Source: Cellulophaga sp. 20_2_10
GTDB lineage: Bacteria > Bacteroidota > Bacteroidia > Flavobacteriales > Flavobacteriaceae
NCBI RefSeq assembly: GCF_023476645.1
Contig: NZ_JAMCOJ010000001.1
Location: 806,001 to 870,000 of the forward strand
Length of the DNA: 64,000 nt
Reading direction: 5' to 3'
Below the pieces are notes generated by a model that was not told where the DNA came from, did no database searches, and saw only the letters and a program-made list of their open reading frames with translations. Positions 52,346-61,338 of the stretch are shown in pieces (position 1 is the first letter of the stretch; each line of letters opens with the position of its first letter). The translations under genes were made by a program, and so were the position numbers.

Positions 52346-52543
52346 TTAGTTCTTTATATATATCATACACTGCCTTAATTCCGGCTTATCTGTAGTAAAA
52401 GAATTTAACCAGAGTTTTAATTCTTCAATCTCGTAAGGTAATAGCCTTGAAATTGATTTTTCTAGTTCTTTGCAAAACAACTTAGAATCAAAACTTACTT
52501 TTTGTAAAATAGTCTTAGTATAGTCAAACATTGCTCTTGCCAT
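52346..52543 (-). CDS. Small conserved cytoplasmic protein, 65 aa
   Basis: A 65-aa soluble protein starting MARAMFDYTKTILQKVSFDS and continuing with LFCKELEKSISRLLPYEIEELKLWL. The pattern (hydrophobic helix, Cys, then LLPYEIEELKxW) appears to be that of a small protein seen widely in Flavobacteriia, from memory and without a database check. It has its own terminator. No function known. Confidence 0.75.
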   Translation of the reverse strand: MARAMFDYTKTILQKVSFDSKLFCKELEKSISRLLPYEIEELKLWLNSFTTDKPELRQCMIYIKN

Positions 52544-52624
52544 TTTTCTAATTATTAATTTATTATTCCATAAATTTAACGATAAAAGGTATTACAATAG
52601 TCTATACAAAATGTTAAATATTCA

Positions 52625-53944
52625 ATGATTTTCAAAAAAACTTACGTAAAGTCCTACAAAGCCATATTTTACAATACTTACCGACTTACTCTAAAAATTT
52701 TTATTTTTTCTTTTTTGGCAAGTTGCGCAACTAGTAAATCTAAAATAACTAAAGTTGCGACTAATAAACTAGAAACTTCTTTGTTTAAGAATCATTTTGT
52801 GGGCTTAAAAGTATATGACCCAGCTAGCAAAAAAACTCTTTTTGAAAAAAACAGCACCAAATATTTTACACCTGCCAGCAACACTAAAATATTTACACTT
52901 TATACCACTTTAAAACTATTACCGGAATATAGTCCGTTATTAAAATATGCTGTAAAAGGCAATACAACCTATATCCAAGGAACGGGAAACCCAACAATAG
53001 TACATCCGTATTTTAAAGACGATACTGCTATTGAGTTTTTAAAAAAGCAAAAAAATATAATGTTATATCTAAACAACTTTACGTCTGACAAGTTTGGTGG
53101 TGGCTGGGCTTGGGAAGATTTTGACACCTATTTTTCTCCCGAACGCGGTGGTTTACCTCTTTATGGTAATGTAGTAACTGCGTATAAAAAAGGAGAAATT
53201 GAAACATACCCTAGTTATTTTAAAGACAGTGTTTCTAGAAGGCCACATAGTTTTAAAAGAGACTTAGTTAAAAACATCTTTTATATAAGTCCTAATTTAA
53301 GAGACACACTAGAAGTTCCTTTTAAAACAAGTTCTAAACTAACCAAGGAGCTATTAGAAGCAGAAACAAGTAATAAAGTTACCGTAACAAAGAGCTTTCC
53401 TTCTATAAAAAAAACAATCCTTTATGGTATAGCAACAGATTCAATTGCAAAAAGAATGATGTATACAAGTGATAACTTTTTAGCAGAACAGTTGCTTATT
53501 ATGGCTTCTAGCACTTTGTCTGATACGCTTAACACGAACAAAACAATTAATTATATTTTAAAAACTGATTTAGCCGATTTAGAAGAACAACCACGTTGGG
53601 TAGATGGTTCTGGACTCTCTAGGTACAACTTATTTACACCAGCCTCTTTTGTAGACGTACTAGACAAAATGTATACAGAAGTCCCAAGAGATAGGTTGTT
53701 ATCATTATTTCCGGTAGGCGGCATTTCTGGAACCTTAAAAAACTGGTATAAAGGCAACCCAACACCATACATATATGCAAAATCTGGTAGTTTGGGTAAC
53801 AACTATAGTTTAAGCGGCTACTTAATTACGAAGTCTGGAAAAACATTAATTTTTAGTTTTATGAACAATCATTTTAAGACAAAAACTTCTGATGTAAAAA
53901 AAGAAATGGAAGCCGTTTTAGAACTAATTAGAGATAACTATTAA
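52625..53944 (+). CDS. dacB: D-alanyl-D-alanine carboxypeptidase/endopeptidase, PBP4 type (S13)
   Basis: A 439-aa peptidoglycan hydrolase, probably a lipoprotein (FLASC, Cys34, after a long basic N-terminus). The three active-site motifs are present: SxxK as SNTK (Ser85, Lys88), SxN as SDN in MMYTSDNFLAEQLL, and KTG as KSG in YAKSGSLGNNYSLSGYL. It trims or cleaves stem-peptide cross-links in the periplasm. It is followed by a small membrane-protein gene. Confidence 0.9.
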   Translation: MIFKKTYVKSYKAIFYNTYRLTLKIFIFSFLASCATSKSKITKVATNKLETSLFKNHFVGLKVYDPASKKTLFEKNSTKYFTPASNTKIFTLYTTLKLLPEYSPLLKYAVKGNTTYIQGTGNPTIVHPYFKDDTAIEFLKKQKNIMLYLNNFTSDKFGGGWAWEDFDTYFSPERGGLPLYGNVVTAYKKGEIETYPSYFKDSVSRRPHSFKRDLVKNIFYISPNLRDTLEVPFKTSSKLTKELLEAETSNKVTVTKSFPSIKKTILYGIATDSIAKRMMYTSDNFLAEQLLIMASSTLSDTLNTNKTINYILKTDLADLEEQPRWVDGSGLSRYNLFTPASFVDVLDKMYTEVPRDRLLSLFPVGGISGTLKNWYKGNPTPYIYAKSGSLGNNYSLSGYLITKSGKTLIFSFMNNHFKTKTSDVKKEMEAVLELIRDNY

Positions 53945-53977
53945 TTATATATTGATAAAACTAAAGACTTATTAACG

Positions 53978-54364
53978 ATGATGAAACTAGTGGTAATCGC
54001 AATTGTATTTATACTTACTGTACTATACTTGATAAAAACTAACGACCCCAATAAATTAAAAATAGATAAGAGTCTCTTCCTATTTACAAGTAAATCAATA
54101 CTAAAAGGTTTTATCCTTTATACTATTGCGGGCTGCTTATTAGCTTCTATAATACTATGTACTATGTTTTACCAAAACGGAGAACCTCATTCTCACAATA
54201 TGCCCGAATTGTTGTACATATGGCTTGGTGCAGCAGGTGCAATTACAGGTTGTATTTTAGGTTTCTTTTTATCTTTAGTAAGCAAAACTAATATAAACAA
54301 AAAACTAACAATTGGATCTTTCCTTTTTGCAATTGGATGCTTTATTTGGTTAAACCTTTTATGA
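53978..54364 (+). CDS. Small membrane protein
   Basis: A 128-aa protein with four hydrophobic segments: LVVIAIVFILTVLYLI, ILKGFILYTIAGCLLASIILC, YIWLGAAGAITGCILGFFLSL and a final FLFAIGCFIWLNLL. A polar loop with HSHN lies between segments two and three. I do not recognise a family. It starts 34 bp after dacB and may be co-transcribed. Confidence 0.7.
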   Translation: MMKLVVIAIVFILTVLYLIKTNDPNKLKIDKSLFLFTSKSILKGFILYTIAGCLLASIILCTMFYQNGEPHSHNMPELLYIWLGAAGAITGCILGFFLSLVSKTNINKKLTIGSFLFAIGCFIWLNLL

Positions 54365-54523
54365 TTTTTAGCCCTAACTATTCCTATTCAATTTTACACT
54401 ACCAAATATTTAAAAACCTATTAAACTTACCTGCAAGTCAACTGCTACCCTACTATTAATTACTTTTTGCACAGAAAAAAACACGTAAATACGCTCTACG
54501 TAATTCCTTTTACCTAGTACTTC

Positions 54524-54979
54524 TTACTTTCTTAAACGTATTGTCCAATCAAAATTAAAAGTAGAAACCACTACTCCGTCTTTATTAACACCAATAGATT
54601 TCATTGTAAAAATTTGTCCTTCTCCAGTTGCAACTGTTTTAGCAATTGCATCCTCAATTAAATGTCCGTCTTCACACGTAAACGTAATTCTCCCCGTAGC
54701 TTTTTTAGTAAATGTAGCGTTGTTACTCGCTACCAACATAGAAATTTTTTTTCCACTTTTCTCAATTTGGTCAATAACCATAATTCCTGTTGCGTATTCC
54801 GCAGCCATACCTTGCACTGCCCAAAACATAGAGTTAAATGGGTTTTGATTAAACCATCTGTGCTTAACTGTAACTACTGCTTTTTTCTCATCTATGTGCT
54901 GTAAACGTACGCCACACCACCAAGCAGATGGTAGTTTAAAAAAATTAAATACGTTGTACTTTAATGTGCTCTTTGCCAT
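54524..54979 (-). CDS. DUF4442 hotdog-fold protein
   Basis: A protein of about 151 aa, MAKSTLKYNVFNFFKLPSAWWCGVRLQHIDEKKAVVTVKHRW followed by NPFNSMFWAVQGMAAEYATGIMVI and ending in FTMKSIGVNKDGVVVSTFNFDWTIR. This is the DUF4442 pattern, a PaaI-like thioesterase fold in which the active-site residue is uncertain. The open frame extends 30 residues upstream, but that part is unlike the family, so ATG at 54979 is used. It is divergent from padR. Confidence 0.85.
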   Translation of the reverse strand: MAKSTLKYNVFNFFKLPSAWWCGVRLQHIDEKKAVVTVKHRWFNQNPFNSMFWAVQGMAAEYATGIMVIDQIEKSGKKISMLVASNNATFTKKATGRITFTCEDGHLIEDAIAKTVATGEGQIFTMKSIGVNKDGVVVSTFNFDWTIRLRK

Positions 54980-55064
54980 TCTATAATTTATAATTTTTAT
55001 AAAAGTATTGAAAATAGTTGAATTTATAAATGTTAAATTAAAGTTAATTTTTAGTACTATGTTT

Positions 55065-55095
55065 TGCATAATACCTTTTTAAAGACATATATTTG
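55065..55095 (+). promoter_or_regulatory. Promoter of the padR-pspC operon
   Basis: TTG at 55065-55067 and a perfect -7 element TATATTTG at 55088-55095 are separated by 20 bases, the Flavobacterium two-box promoter. It leaves a 5' leader of more than 100 bases before padR. Confidence 0.6.
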
Positions 55096-55219
55096 TATAA
55101 GAAACTAACAAGTTAGAATTATAGAACTTAATCAATTCTATAAAAAAATAATTCAGCGGAGTTTGTTCATCAAATCAATTAACCCTTTTCTGGTGGGTTA
55201 TTAAAAGAATATCTAAACT

Positions 55220-55564
55220 ATGAAGATAGAAAACACAAAGGCACAAATGCGCAAAGGTGTTTTAGAGTATTGCATCCTCTCTATACTTAAGGGAGAAGAC
55301 AAATATACTTCTGAAATTCTTGCTACATTAAAAGATGCCAAAATGCTAGTTGTAGAAGGCACTATTTATCCATTACTAACAAGATTAAAAAATGCCGGGC
55401 TACTAACCTACCGTTGGGAAGAGTCCACATCTGGCCCACCAAGAAAATACTACGCACTTACAAAAACAGGAGAAGATTTTTTAACCGAATTAAATTCTAC
55501 CTGGGACGATCTAAGAAATGCAGTAAACCTAGTTACCAACTCAAAAAAAACGAACAATGAATAA
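55220..55564 (+). CDS. PadR-family transcriptional regulator
   Basis: A 114-aa winged-helix repressor: RKGVLEYCILSILKGEDKYTSEILATLKDAKMLVVEGTIYPLLTRLKNAGLLTYRWEESTSGPPRKYYALTKTG is the complete PadR domain. Short PadR proteins of this type sit in front of PspC/GIN genes in many Bacteroidota and probably repress them until membrane stress. Its end overlaps pspC by 8 bp. Confidence 0.92.
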   Translation: MKIENTKAQMRKGVLEYCILSILKGEDKYTSEILATLKDAKMLVVEGTIYPLLTRLKNAGLLTYRWEESTSGPPRKYYALTKTGEDFLTELNSTWDDLRNAVNLVTNSKKTNNE

Positions 55565-57290
55565 GACGATAAACATAAACCTGGCTAACTTATTCTTTCA
55601 TATAGACGAAGATGCATTTCGCAAATTAGACAACTATTTAAAAGCAATAAAGCAATCTTTAAACAATGGTACGGGTGCGGACGAAATTATTTCTGATATT
55701 GAGGCTAGAATTGCAGAACTTTTTCAGGAAAAAATTAAAAACAACCAACAAGTAATTACCAAAACAGATGTAGAAGATGTTATTGCTGTTATGGGGCAAC
55801 CTGAAGATTACCGTGTAGACGAAGAGATTTTTGAGGACGAAGAAGCACCTGCATCAAAATCTAAAACAAAAAAGCTTTACAGAGATACAGACAACAAATA
55901 TATTGGTGGTATTTCTGCAGGTATGGCGCATTATTTAGGCATTAACCCTTGGTGGGTTCGTTTATTATGGATTGTACTTACACTAGCTACTTTTAGCGGA
56001 TTTATAGTAATTTATATTCTATTACTTTTTTTAATACCAGAAGCTAAAACAACCTCGCAAAAACTAGATATGCGAGGAGAGTCTATAAACATTAGCAACA
56101 TAGAGCGTACTGTAAAAGAGAGTTTTAATACTGTTACAGATAAGGTTAAAAACGCAGATTACAATAAGGCTAGCGGAAAACTAAAAACAGGTATTCAAAC
56201 TTTTTTTGATGCAATAGGAACCATCTTCAATTTCATTTTTAAAAGTATTGGTAAAATTATAGGTGTATTTTTTATTTTAATTGGTGGCGCTGTAGTAATA
56301 GGTACCTTTATAGGCTTATTTACTGCTGGTTTCACAGATGCATTTGTTATAAACAACACACCACTTTACAGCATCGTTAATAGTACAAGCGCACCAATTT
56401 GGTTAATATCATTACTAACATTTTTTGCCATTGCAATACCATTTTTCTTTCTACTTTATTTAGGATTAAAAATTGTTGTATCTAACTTAAAATCTATTGG
56501 TACAATTGCTAAATTAACTCTACTTGGTGTTTGGTTGGCTGCTATTATAGGCTTAACAATTGTTGGTATTAAAGAAGCGACTGCTAATATGTACAAAGGA
56601 AGTGTAAACAAAACAGAGGAACTTAATTTTACACAGCCCTTAGATACTTTATACATAGCTACTAAAACAAGTAAAAATTATGACAGACCAGAAAATTTTA
56701 GAATTAATGGAATGACATTTACTATAGATGAAAACGGAAAAAAACTGTTACTAGATAACGATTTTATCTTTGATATTGTTAGGTCTAATGACAACGTAGC
56801 ACGAATTAAAATACAAAAAGTATCTCAAGGTAGTTCTTTTGATGAGGCTAGAGAAAGAGCTAAAACTATAGAATACAACTACCAAGTATTAGACAATAAA
56901 GTAGTTTTAGATAACTTTTTAATGCTAGACCCTAAAAGTAAAATTAGAGACCAAGAGGTTAATATTACCCTTTACATTCCTAAAGGTGTAATTATTAAGT
57001 TTGATTATGATGCTGATACTCACAACATTGGTTGGCATACATCATACAAAGAAGAAATTTACAGATCTGAGGTAAAAGATTACACTTGGGTTATGAATAA
57101 GCAAGGAGTTTTAGATTGTTTAGATTGTCCAAGTGAAGACATTATTGAAGAAGAAGCAGATGAATTTGATAAAGAGACAAAACTATCTGTGGACGAGGAA
57201 GGCGTTAATATTAAAATTAATGGAAATGAGAGCTCTTTAAATATTAAAATTGACGAAAATGGAGCACGTATTGAAGCTTCAAAAAATTAA
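55557..57290 (+). CDS. PspC-domain membrane stress protein
   Basis: A 577-aa protein. The N-terminal 100 residues are cytoplasmic and acidic (NINLANLFFHIDEDAFRKLDNYL, then IAVMGQPEDYRVDEE). The PspC domain follows (KKLYRDTDNKYIGGISAGMAHYLGINPWWVRLLWIVLTLATFSG, about 105-165). Four to five membrane helices run to about residue 345, and a beta-rich tail (360-577) ends in EGVNIKINGNESSLNIKIDENG. It belongs to the phage-shock/LiaF-like envelope stress group. Co-transcribed with padR; the GIN gene follows after about 100 bp with its own control site. Confidence 0.88.
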   Translation: MNKTININLANLFFHIDEDAFRKLDNYLKAIKQSLNNGTGADEIISDIEARIAELFQEKIKNNQQVITKTDVEDVIAVMGQPEDYRVDEEIFEDEEAPASKSKTKKLYRDTDNKYIGGISAGMAHYLGINPWWVRLLWIVLTLATFSGFIVIYILLLFLIPEAKTTSQKLDMRGESINISNIERTVKESFNTVTDKVKNADYNKASGKLKTGIQTFFDAIGTIFNFIFKSIGKIIGVFFILIGGAVVIGTFIGLFTAGFTDAFVINNTPLYSIVNSTSAPIWLISLLTFFAIAIPFFFLLYLGLKIVVSNLKSIGTIAKLTLLGVWLAAIIGLTIVGIKEATANMYKGSVNKTEELNFTQPLDTLYIATKTSKNYDRPENFRINGMTFTIDENGKKLLLDNDFIFDIVRSNDNVARIKIQKVSQGSSFDEARERAKTIEYNYQVLDNKVVLDNFLMLDPKSKIRDQEVNITLYIPKGVIIKFDYDADTHNIGWHTSYKEEIYRSEVKDYTWVMNKQGVLDCLDCPSEDIIEEEADEFDKETKLSVDEEGVNIKINGNESSLNIKIDENGARIEASKN

Positions 57291-57295
57291 AACAT

Positions 57296-57366
57296 ACAAT
57301 TCAGTATCAAAAAATAACAATTGAGTCTATCTTTTTAGAAATAAGACTATCATTTATAGACTTTTA
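57296..57366 (+). promoter_or_regulatory. LytTR-type double site and promoter of the GIN-domain gene
   Basis: ACAATTCAGTA (57296-57306) and ACAATTGAGTC (57317-57327), 21-bp period, then exactly 31 bases to a -7-like GACTTTTA (57359-57366), 25 bases before the ATG. Same layout as at 49741 and 46312. Confidence 0.66.
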
Positions 57367-57391
57367 CATCATCAACCAAAAAACAACAATT

Positions 57392-58108
57392 ATGACAACA
57401 CTATCTAAAATCACAATCGCATTAGTAGTAAGTTTACTGTTCAGCTCTTGCTCTTTTAACTTTGGAGACGGAAAAAAAGGAAATGGCGAGTTAACAGAGC
57501 AGAATCGTGAAATTACAAACAGTTTTGATCGCATTTCAGCATCAGAAGGCATTACTGTTTATGTAACTCAAGCAAAAGAATTTAGTATACGAGTAGAAGC
57601 AGATGAAAATGTTATAGACCTAATTGGTACAGACGTTAAGGATGGTAAACTTAAAATACACGCTATTGAAAACATTGGTAGAGCCACTAAAAATGTACAT
57701 GTTACATTACCAGTTGTTACTGCTTTGTATAGCTCTAGTGGAGCCGACTTAAATTCTGAATCACAGATAGAAGCAGATGAAATTGACTTAAACGCAAGTA
57801 GTGGTGCAGATATAGATGTTGCCCTTGTAGCAAATTCTATAAACGCAGACTCTAGCAGTGGGGCAGACATTAAACTAAGTGGTAAAACAAATAACTTAAC
57901 TGCAAATGCTAGTAGTGGGGCTGATATTGATGCTCGCGATTTAAAAACTAAAACTTGTGATGCAGATGCAAGTAGCGGAGCAGATATTAGCGTAGATGTG
58001 TCAGATTCTTTAATTGCAGATGCCAGCAGTGGAGCAGATATATTGTACAGCGGTAATGCATCGGTTAAAAAGAATAAATCTTCTTCTGGAAGCGTAAAAA
58101 AGAGATAA
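57392..58108 (+). CDS. Head GIN-domain (DUF2807) lipoprotein
   Basis: A 238-aa lipoprotein (lipobox FSSC, Cys20). After a FDRISASEGITVYVTQ start typical of the GIN adhesin-like head domain, the chain has six copies of SSGAD[IL], spaced 18-21 residues, and a final SSGSV. This regular turn pattern fits a right-handed beta-solenoid. The C-terminus is basic (VKKNKSSSGSVKKR). It lies behind pspC but has a separate promoter with a LytTR-type double site. Confidence 0.88.
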   Translation: MTTLSKITIALVVSLLFSSCSFNFGDGKKGNGELTEQNREITNSFDRISASEGITVYVTQAKEFSIRVEADENVIDLIGTDVKDGKLKIHAIENIGRATKNVHVTLPVVTALYSSSGADLNSESQIEADEIDLNASSGADIDVALVANSINADSSSGADIKLSGKTNNLTANASSGADIDARDLKTKTCDADASSGADISVDVSDSLIADASSGADILYSGNASVKKNKSSSGSVKKR

Positions 58109-58136
58109 AAAAACTAAATGTTAAAAGCGTTTTATT

Positions 58137-58171
58137 AAGGTCAATCTTGTTTTGTTTACAAGGTTGACCTT
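58137..58171 (+). terminator. Hairpin terminator after the GIN gene
   Basis: A 14-bp stem with one G-U pair (AAGGTCAATCTTGT with ACAAGGTTGACCTT, 7-base loop). The following sequence is U-rich but broken by A, so termination may be partial. Confidence 0.7.
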
Positions 58172-58200
58172 ATTATATTAGTATAAATTTAAATATTGAT

Positions 58201-59211
58201 ATGAATTTAACCTTAACAAAGTATGTACTTCCCCTAAAACATACATTTAGCATCTCTAGAGAGTCGCATAATTTCCAAGATAGTATGGTGGTAAGTCTTG
58301 GTTTAAACGACAAAACAGGTTATGGTGAAGCTACTGCCAATCCTTATTATAAGATCACTTTTGAGAGTATGCAAAAGGAGATTGAAAACATACGTACAGC
58401 AATAGAGAATTATAATTTTACTACGCCAGAAGATTTTAATCAGTTTTTAATACAACAACAATTAAGCAACTTTGCTATTTGCGCTCTAGATTTAGCTGCG
58501 CACGATTTATATGGTAAAATTTTAAACAAACCTTTGTATAAAATCTGGAATACAGATAACAGCACCTACCCTATTACAAATTTTACGATAGGCATAGATT
58601 CTATAGAGAATATGGTTGCTAAAATGAAAGAACAACCTTGGCCTATTTATAAAATAAAACTAGGAACAAACCAAGATGTTGCTATTGTTAAAGAACTTAG
58701 AAAACATTCTGATGCTATTTTTAGGATTGATGCAAATTGCGCCTGGACTGCAGAAGAAACTATAAGTTACGCTCCTGAACTTAAAAAATTGGGCGTAGAG
58801 TTTTTAGAACAACCATTAAAAGCAGATGACTGGACTGGAATGGAAAAAGTAATGCACGCTAGTGTTTTACCTGTTATTGCAGACGAAAGCTGTATTGTTG
58901 AGTCTGATGTAGAAAAATGTGGTTACCATTTTAACGGTATAAACATTAAACTAACCAAATGTGGTGGTTTAACTCCTGCTCTTAGAATGATAAAAAAAGG
59001 AAAAGAACTTGGGTTAAAAGTTATGGTTGGTTGTATGACCGAATCTTCTGTTGGCATATCTGCTATAGCACAATTAACACCTCTGTTAGATTATGTAGAT
59101 ATGGATGGAGCAATGCTTTTAAGTAAAGACATTGCAAAGGGAATAGAAATAGAACCAAACGGAAATCTTATTTTTCCAAGTCAAGGAGGTTCTGGCGTTA
59201 CATTACTATAA
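58201..59211 (+). CDS. L-Ala-D/L-Glu-type dipeptide epimerase
   Basis: A 336-aa enolase-superfamily enzyme. Catalytic lysines Lys153 (YKIKLG) and Lys250 (NIKLTKCGG) and metal ligands Asp178 (RIDANCAW), Glu203 (FLEQPL) and Asp228 (ADES) are all present, with DMDGAM near residue 306. This set is diagnostic for dipeptide epimerases of murein-peptide recycling. The 1-base stop/start overlap with the next gene suggests joint function. Confidence 0.92.
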   Translation: MNLTLTKYVLPLKHTFSISRESHNFQDSMVVSLGLNDKTGYGEATANPYYKITFESMQKEIENIRTAIENYNFTTPEDFNQFLIQQQLSNFAICALDLAAHDLYGKILNKPLYKIWNTDNSTYPITNFTIGIDSIENMVAKMKEQPWPIYKIKLGTNQDVAIVKELRKHSDAIFRIDANCAWTAEETISYAPELKKLGVEFLEQPLKADDWTGMEKVMHASVLPVIADESCIVESDVEKCGYHFNGINIKLTKCGGLTPALRMIKKGKELGLKVMVGCMTESSVGISAIAQLTPLLDYVDMDGAMLLSKDIAKGIEIEPNGNLIFPSQGGSGVTLL

Positions 59212-60257
59212 TGACGTTCGTTTCTTCTTTTCCTGCTAGAAAAATTACGGTAGATGGCTCCAAAAAATTATATTTTGGAGGCACTGCCTATTTAGGCCTT
59301 CAAAAACATAAAAAATTTTTAAAAGTATATATAAATACTATTAAAAAGTACGGCACCAATTATGGAGCCTCAAGAAAATCTAACATTAAAATATCTATTT
59401 ATGATAAAGCCGAAAAACACCTAGCTAAAATTGTAACTAGTGAAGCTTGTGTTACTGTTTCCTCTGGCTATTTAGCAGGACAATTGGTCTGTGATTATCT
59501 TAAATCTGAAGGGCATAGTCTATTTTATGCTCCCAACTCGCACATTGCACTACATCAACAAAAAACAAAAAATTACGATACCTATAAAGAGCTAACAAAT
59601 GCTATAGAAAATCATTTAAAAGAAACTGATATACCGCCTGTAGTATTGTTAGACAGTATAGATTTTAACGGCTTAAATTATCCTAGCTTCAATGGTTTAA
59701 AAAAACTGCCTTTAGATAAAATTATATTAGTTGCAGATGACTCTCACGCACTAGGTTTGCCTTTAAACAATGGTACTGGCTGTTATGCCCAATTACATAA
59801 GTTAAACCCTAAAGAATTGTTAGTATGCTCCTCTTTGGGTAAAGGATTTGCAATACAAGCAGGAGCTGTTTTTGGAAAAACAAAAAGAATAGAACAATTA
59901 AAAAACACTGCCTTTTTTGGCGGCGCTAGTCCGGCTACACCTGCAAACTTAGCTACTTTAGTAGATGCTAATGCTATTTATATAAAAAGACAAAAGAAAT
60001 TACGACAACATATTTTACAATTTTCAGAAGGTTTACAAGCTAAAGATGAATTTAGCTATATGCCAGAACACGCTGCTTTTACTTATAGTAACCAAAACAT
60101 TACAACATACTTAGAAAAGCACAACATTATTGTTACAAGCTTTAATTATCCAGATAAAGACTCACCTACAATGAGTCGTATTGTAGTAAGCGCACATCAT
60201 AAAAAAAAGGATATTACTAAGATTGTACATCTTATTAATACCCTTTTTAACTCTTAA
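59211..60257 (+). CDS. Alpha-oxoamine-synthase-like PLP enzyme
   Basis: A 348-aa fold-type I PLP enzyme resembling BioF/Kbl. The Schiff-base lysine is Lys211 (CSSLGKGFAIQAG), cofactor contacts are DDSHALG (Asp176/177, His179), and the N-terminal substrate region is YLGLQKHKKF...YGASR. It lacks the full N-terminal arm of typical BioF (about 385 aa). Coupled by a 1-base overlap (ATG inside TAATG) to the dipeptide epimerase, so its substrate may be linked to cell-wall peptides; this is inference, and 8-amino-7-oxononanoate synthesis cannot be excluded. Confidence 0.8.
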   Translation: MTFVSSFPARKITVDGSKKLYFGGTAYLGLQKHKKFLKVYINTIKKYGTNYGASRKSNIKISIYDKAEKHLAKIVTSEACVTVSSGYLAGQLVCDYLKSEGHSLFYAPNSHIALHQQKTKNYDTYKELTNAIENHLKETDIPPVVLLDSIDFNGLNYPSFNGLKKLPLDKIILVADDSHALGLPLNNGTGCYAQLHKLNPKELLVCSSLGKGFAIQAGAVFGKTKRIEQLKNTAFFGGASPATPANLATLVDANAIYIKRQKKLRQHILQFSEGLQAKDEFSYMPEHAAFTYSNQNITTYLEKHNIIVTSFNYPDKDSPTMSRIVVSAHHKKKDITKIVHLINTLFNS

Positions 60258-60269
60258 AATATAATTTAC

Positions 60270-61226
60270 TTAAGCTATCTCTTCTACAGCTGCTAAGTAA
60301 CGTTCTGCGTCTAATGCAGCCATACAACCTGTACCAGCAGCAGTAACCGCTTGTCTGTATTCTTTATCTTGTACATCCCCACTAGCAAATACGCCTGGTA
60401 AGTTTGTTTTAGTAGATTTACCTTCTGTAATTAAGTAACCCGTTTCATCCATATCTAACTGACCCTTAAATATGTCTGTGTTAGGTTTATGGCCTATTGC
60501 TATAAAAAGACCTGTAATAGCAATATCTTCCTTTTCTTGTGTTTGGTTGTTTACCATACGTAAACCCTCTACAACTTGTTGTCCTAATACTTCGTCTACT
60601 TCTGTATTGTATTTTACAGTAATATTAGAAATATTATTTACCCTATGTTGCATAGCTTTAGAAGCACGCATTTCATCTTTACGAACTAACATTGTAACAT
60701 TTTTACAAATATTAGCTAAGTAAGATGCTTCTTCTGCTGCTGTATCTCCTGCACCAACTATGGCTACATCTTGACCTTTATAAAAGAAACCATCACAAAC
60801 CGCACAAGCAGATACTCCACCTCCTCGTAAACGTTGTTCACTTTCTATCCCTAAATATTTAGCTGTTGCCCCTGTAGAAATAATTACAGTTTCTGCTTCT
60901 ATTGTTTTAGAATTGTCTACAGTTACCTTGTGTATACCACCAACTGTTTTATTAAAATCTACAGCAGTTACCATACCTATTCTAACCTCCGTTCCAAAAC
61001 GTTCTGCTTGCGTTTGCAATTGCGTCATCATTGTTGGTCCGTCTATACCTTCTGGATACCCTGGAAAATTATCTACCTCTGTAGTAGTTGTTAATTGTCC
61101 TCCTGGCTCCATACCTGTATACATAACAGGTTTTAAATCTGCTCTAGCTGCGTAAATTGCCGCTGTGTATCCTGCTGGTCCAGAACCTATAATAAGACAT
61201 TTAATTCTTTCTATTGTATCTGACAT
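60270..61226 (-). CDS. trxB: Thioredoxin-disulfide reductase
   Basis: A 318-aa NADPH-dependent flavoprotein that reduces thioredoxin. The FAD motif is IIGSGPAGYTAAIYAARADL, the redox pair is Cys141/Cys144 (SACAVCDGFF), the NADPH motif is VAIVGAGDTAAEEASYL and the C-terminal FAD motif is GVFASGDVQD. Complete and of normal length. It is convergent with the oxoamine-synthase-like gene and is transcribed from its own promoter. Confidence 0.97.
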   Translation of the reverse strand: MSDTIERIKCLIIGSGPAGYTAAIYAARADLKPVMYTGMEPGGQLTTTTEVDNFPGYPEGIDGPTMMTQLQTQAERFGTEVRIGMVTAVDFNKTVGGIHKVTVDNSKTIEAETVIISTGATAKYLGIESEQRLRGGGVSACAVCDGFFYKGQDVAIVGAGDTAAEEASYLANICKNVTMLVRKDEMRASKAMQHRVNNISNITVKYNTEVDEVLGQQVVEGLRMVNNQTQEKEDIAITGLFIAIGHKPNTDIFKGQLDMDETGYLITEGKSTKTNLPGVFASGDVQDKEYRQAVTAAGTGCMAALDAERYLAAVEEIA

Positions 61227-61256
61227 AATATTTTATTCTAAGTTTAGTTTAGAACA

Positions 61257-61264
61257 CAAATGTA
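61257..61264 (-). promoter_or_regulatory. -7 promoter element of trxB
   Basis: On the minus strand TACATTTG, a perfect TANNTTTG match, 30 bases before the trxB start codon. Confidence 0.65.
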
Positions 61265-61338
61265 ATTTTTTTATGCAAACCGAAAAGCGAATTACCATAA
61301 ATTGTTACAATAGAACCATAGTCATATATAATTTGAGA

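Noticed and set aside
55109-55140. ACAAGTTAGAA before padR as a LytTR site
   Set aside because: No second repeat at 21 bp and no -7 element 31 bp after it.
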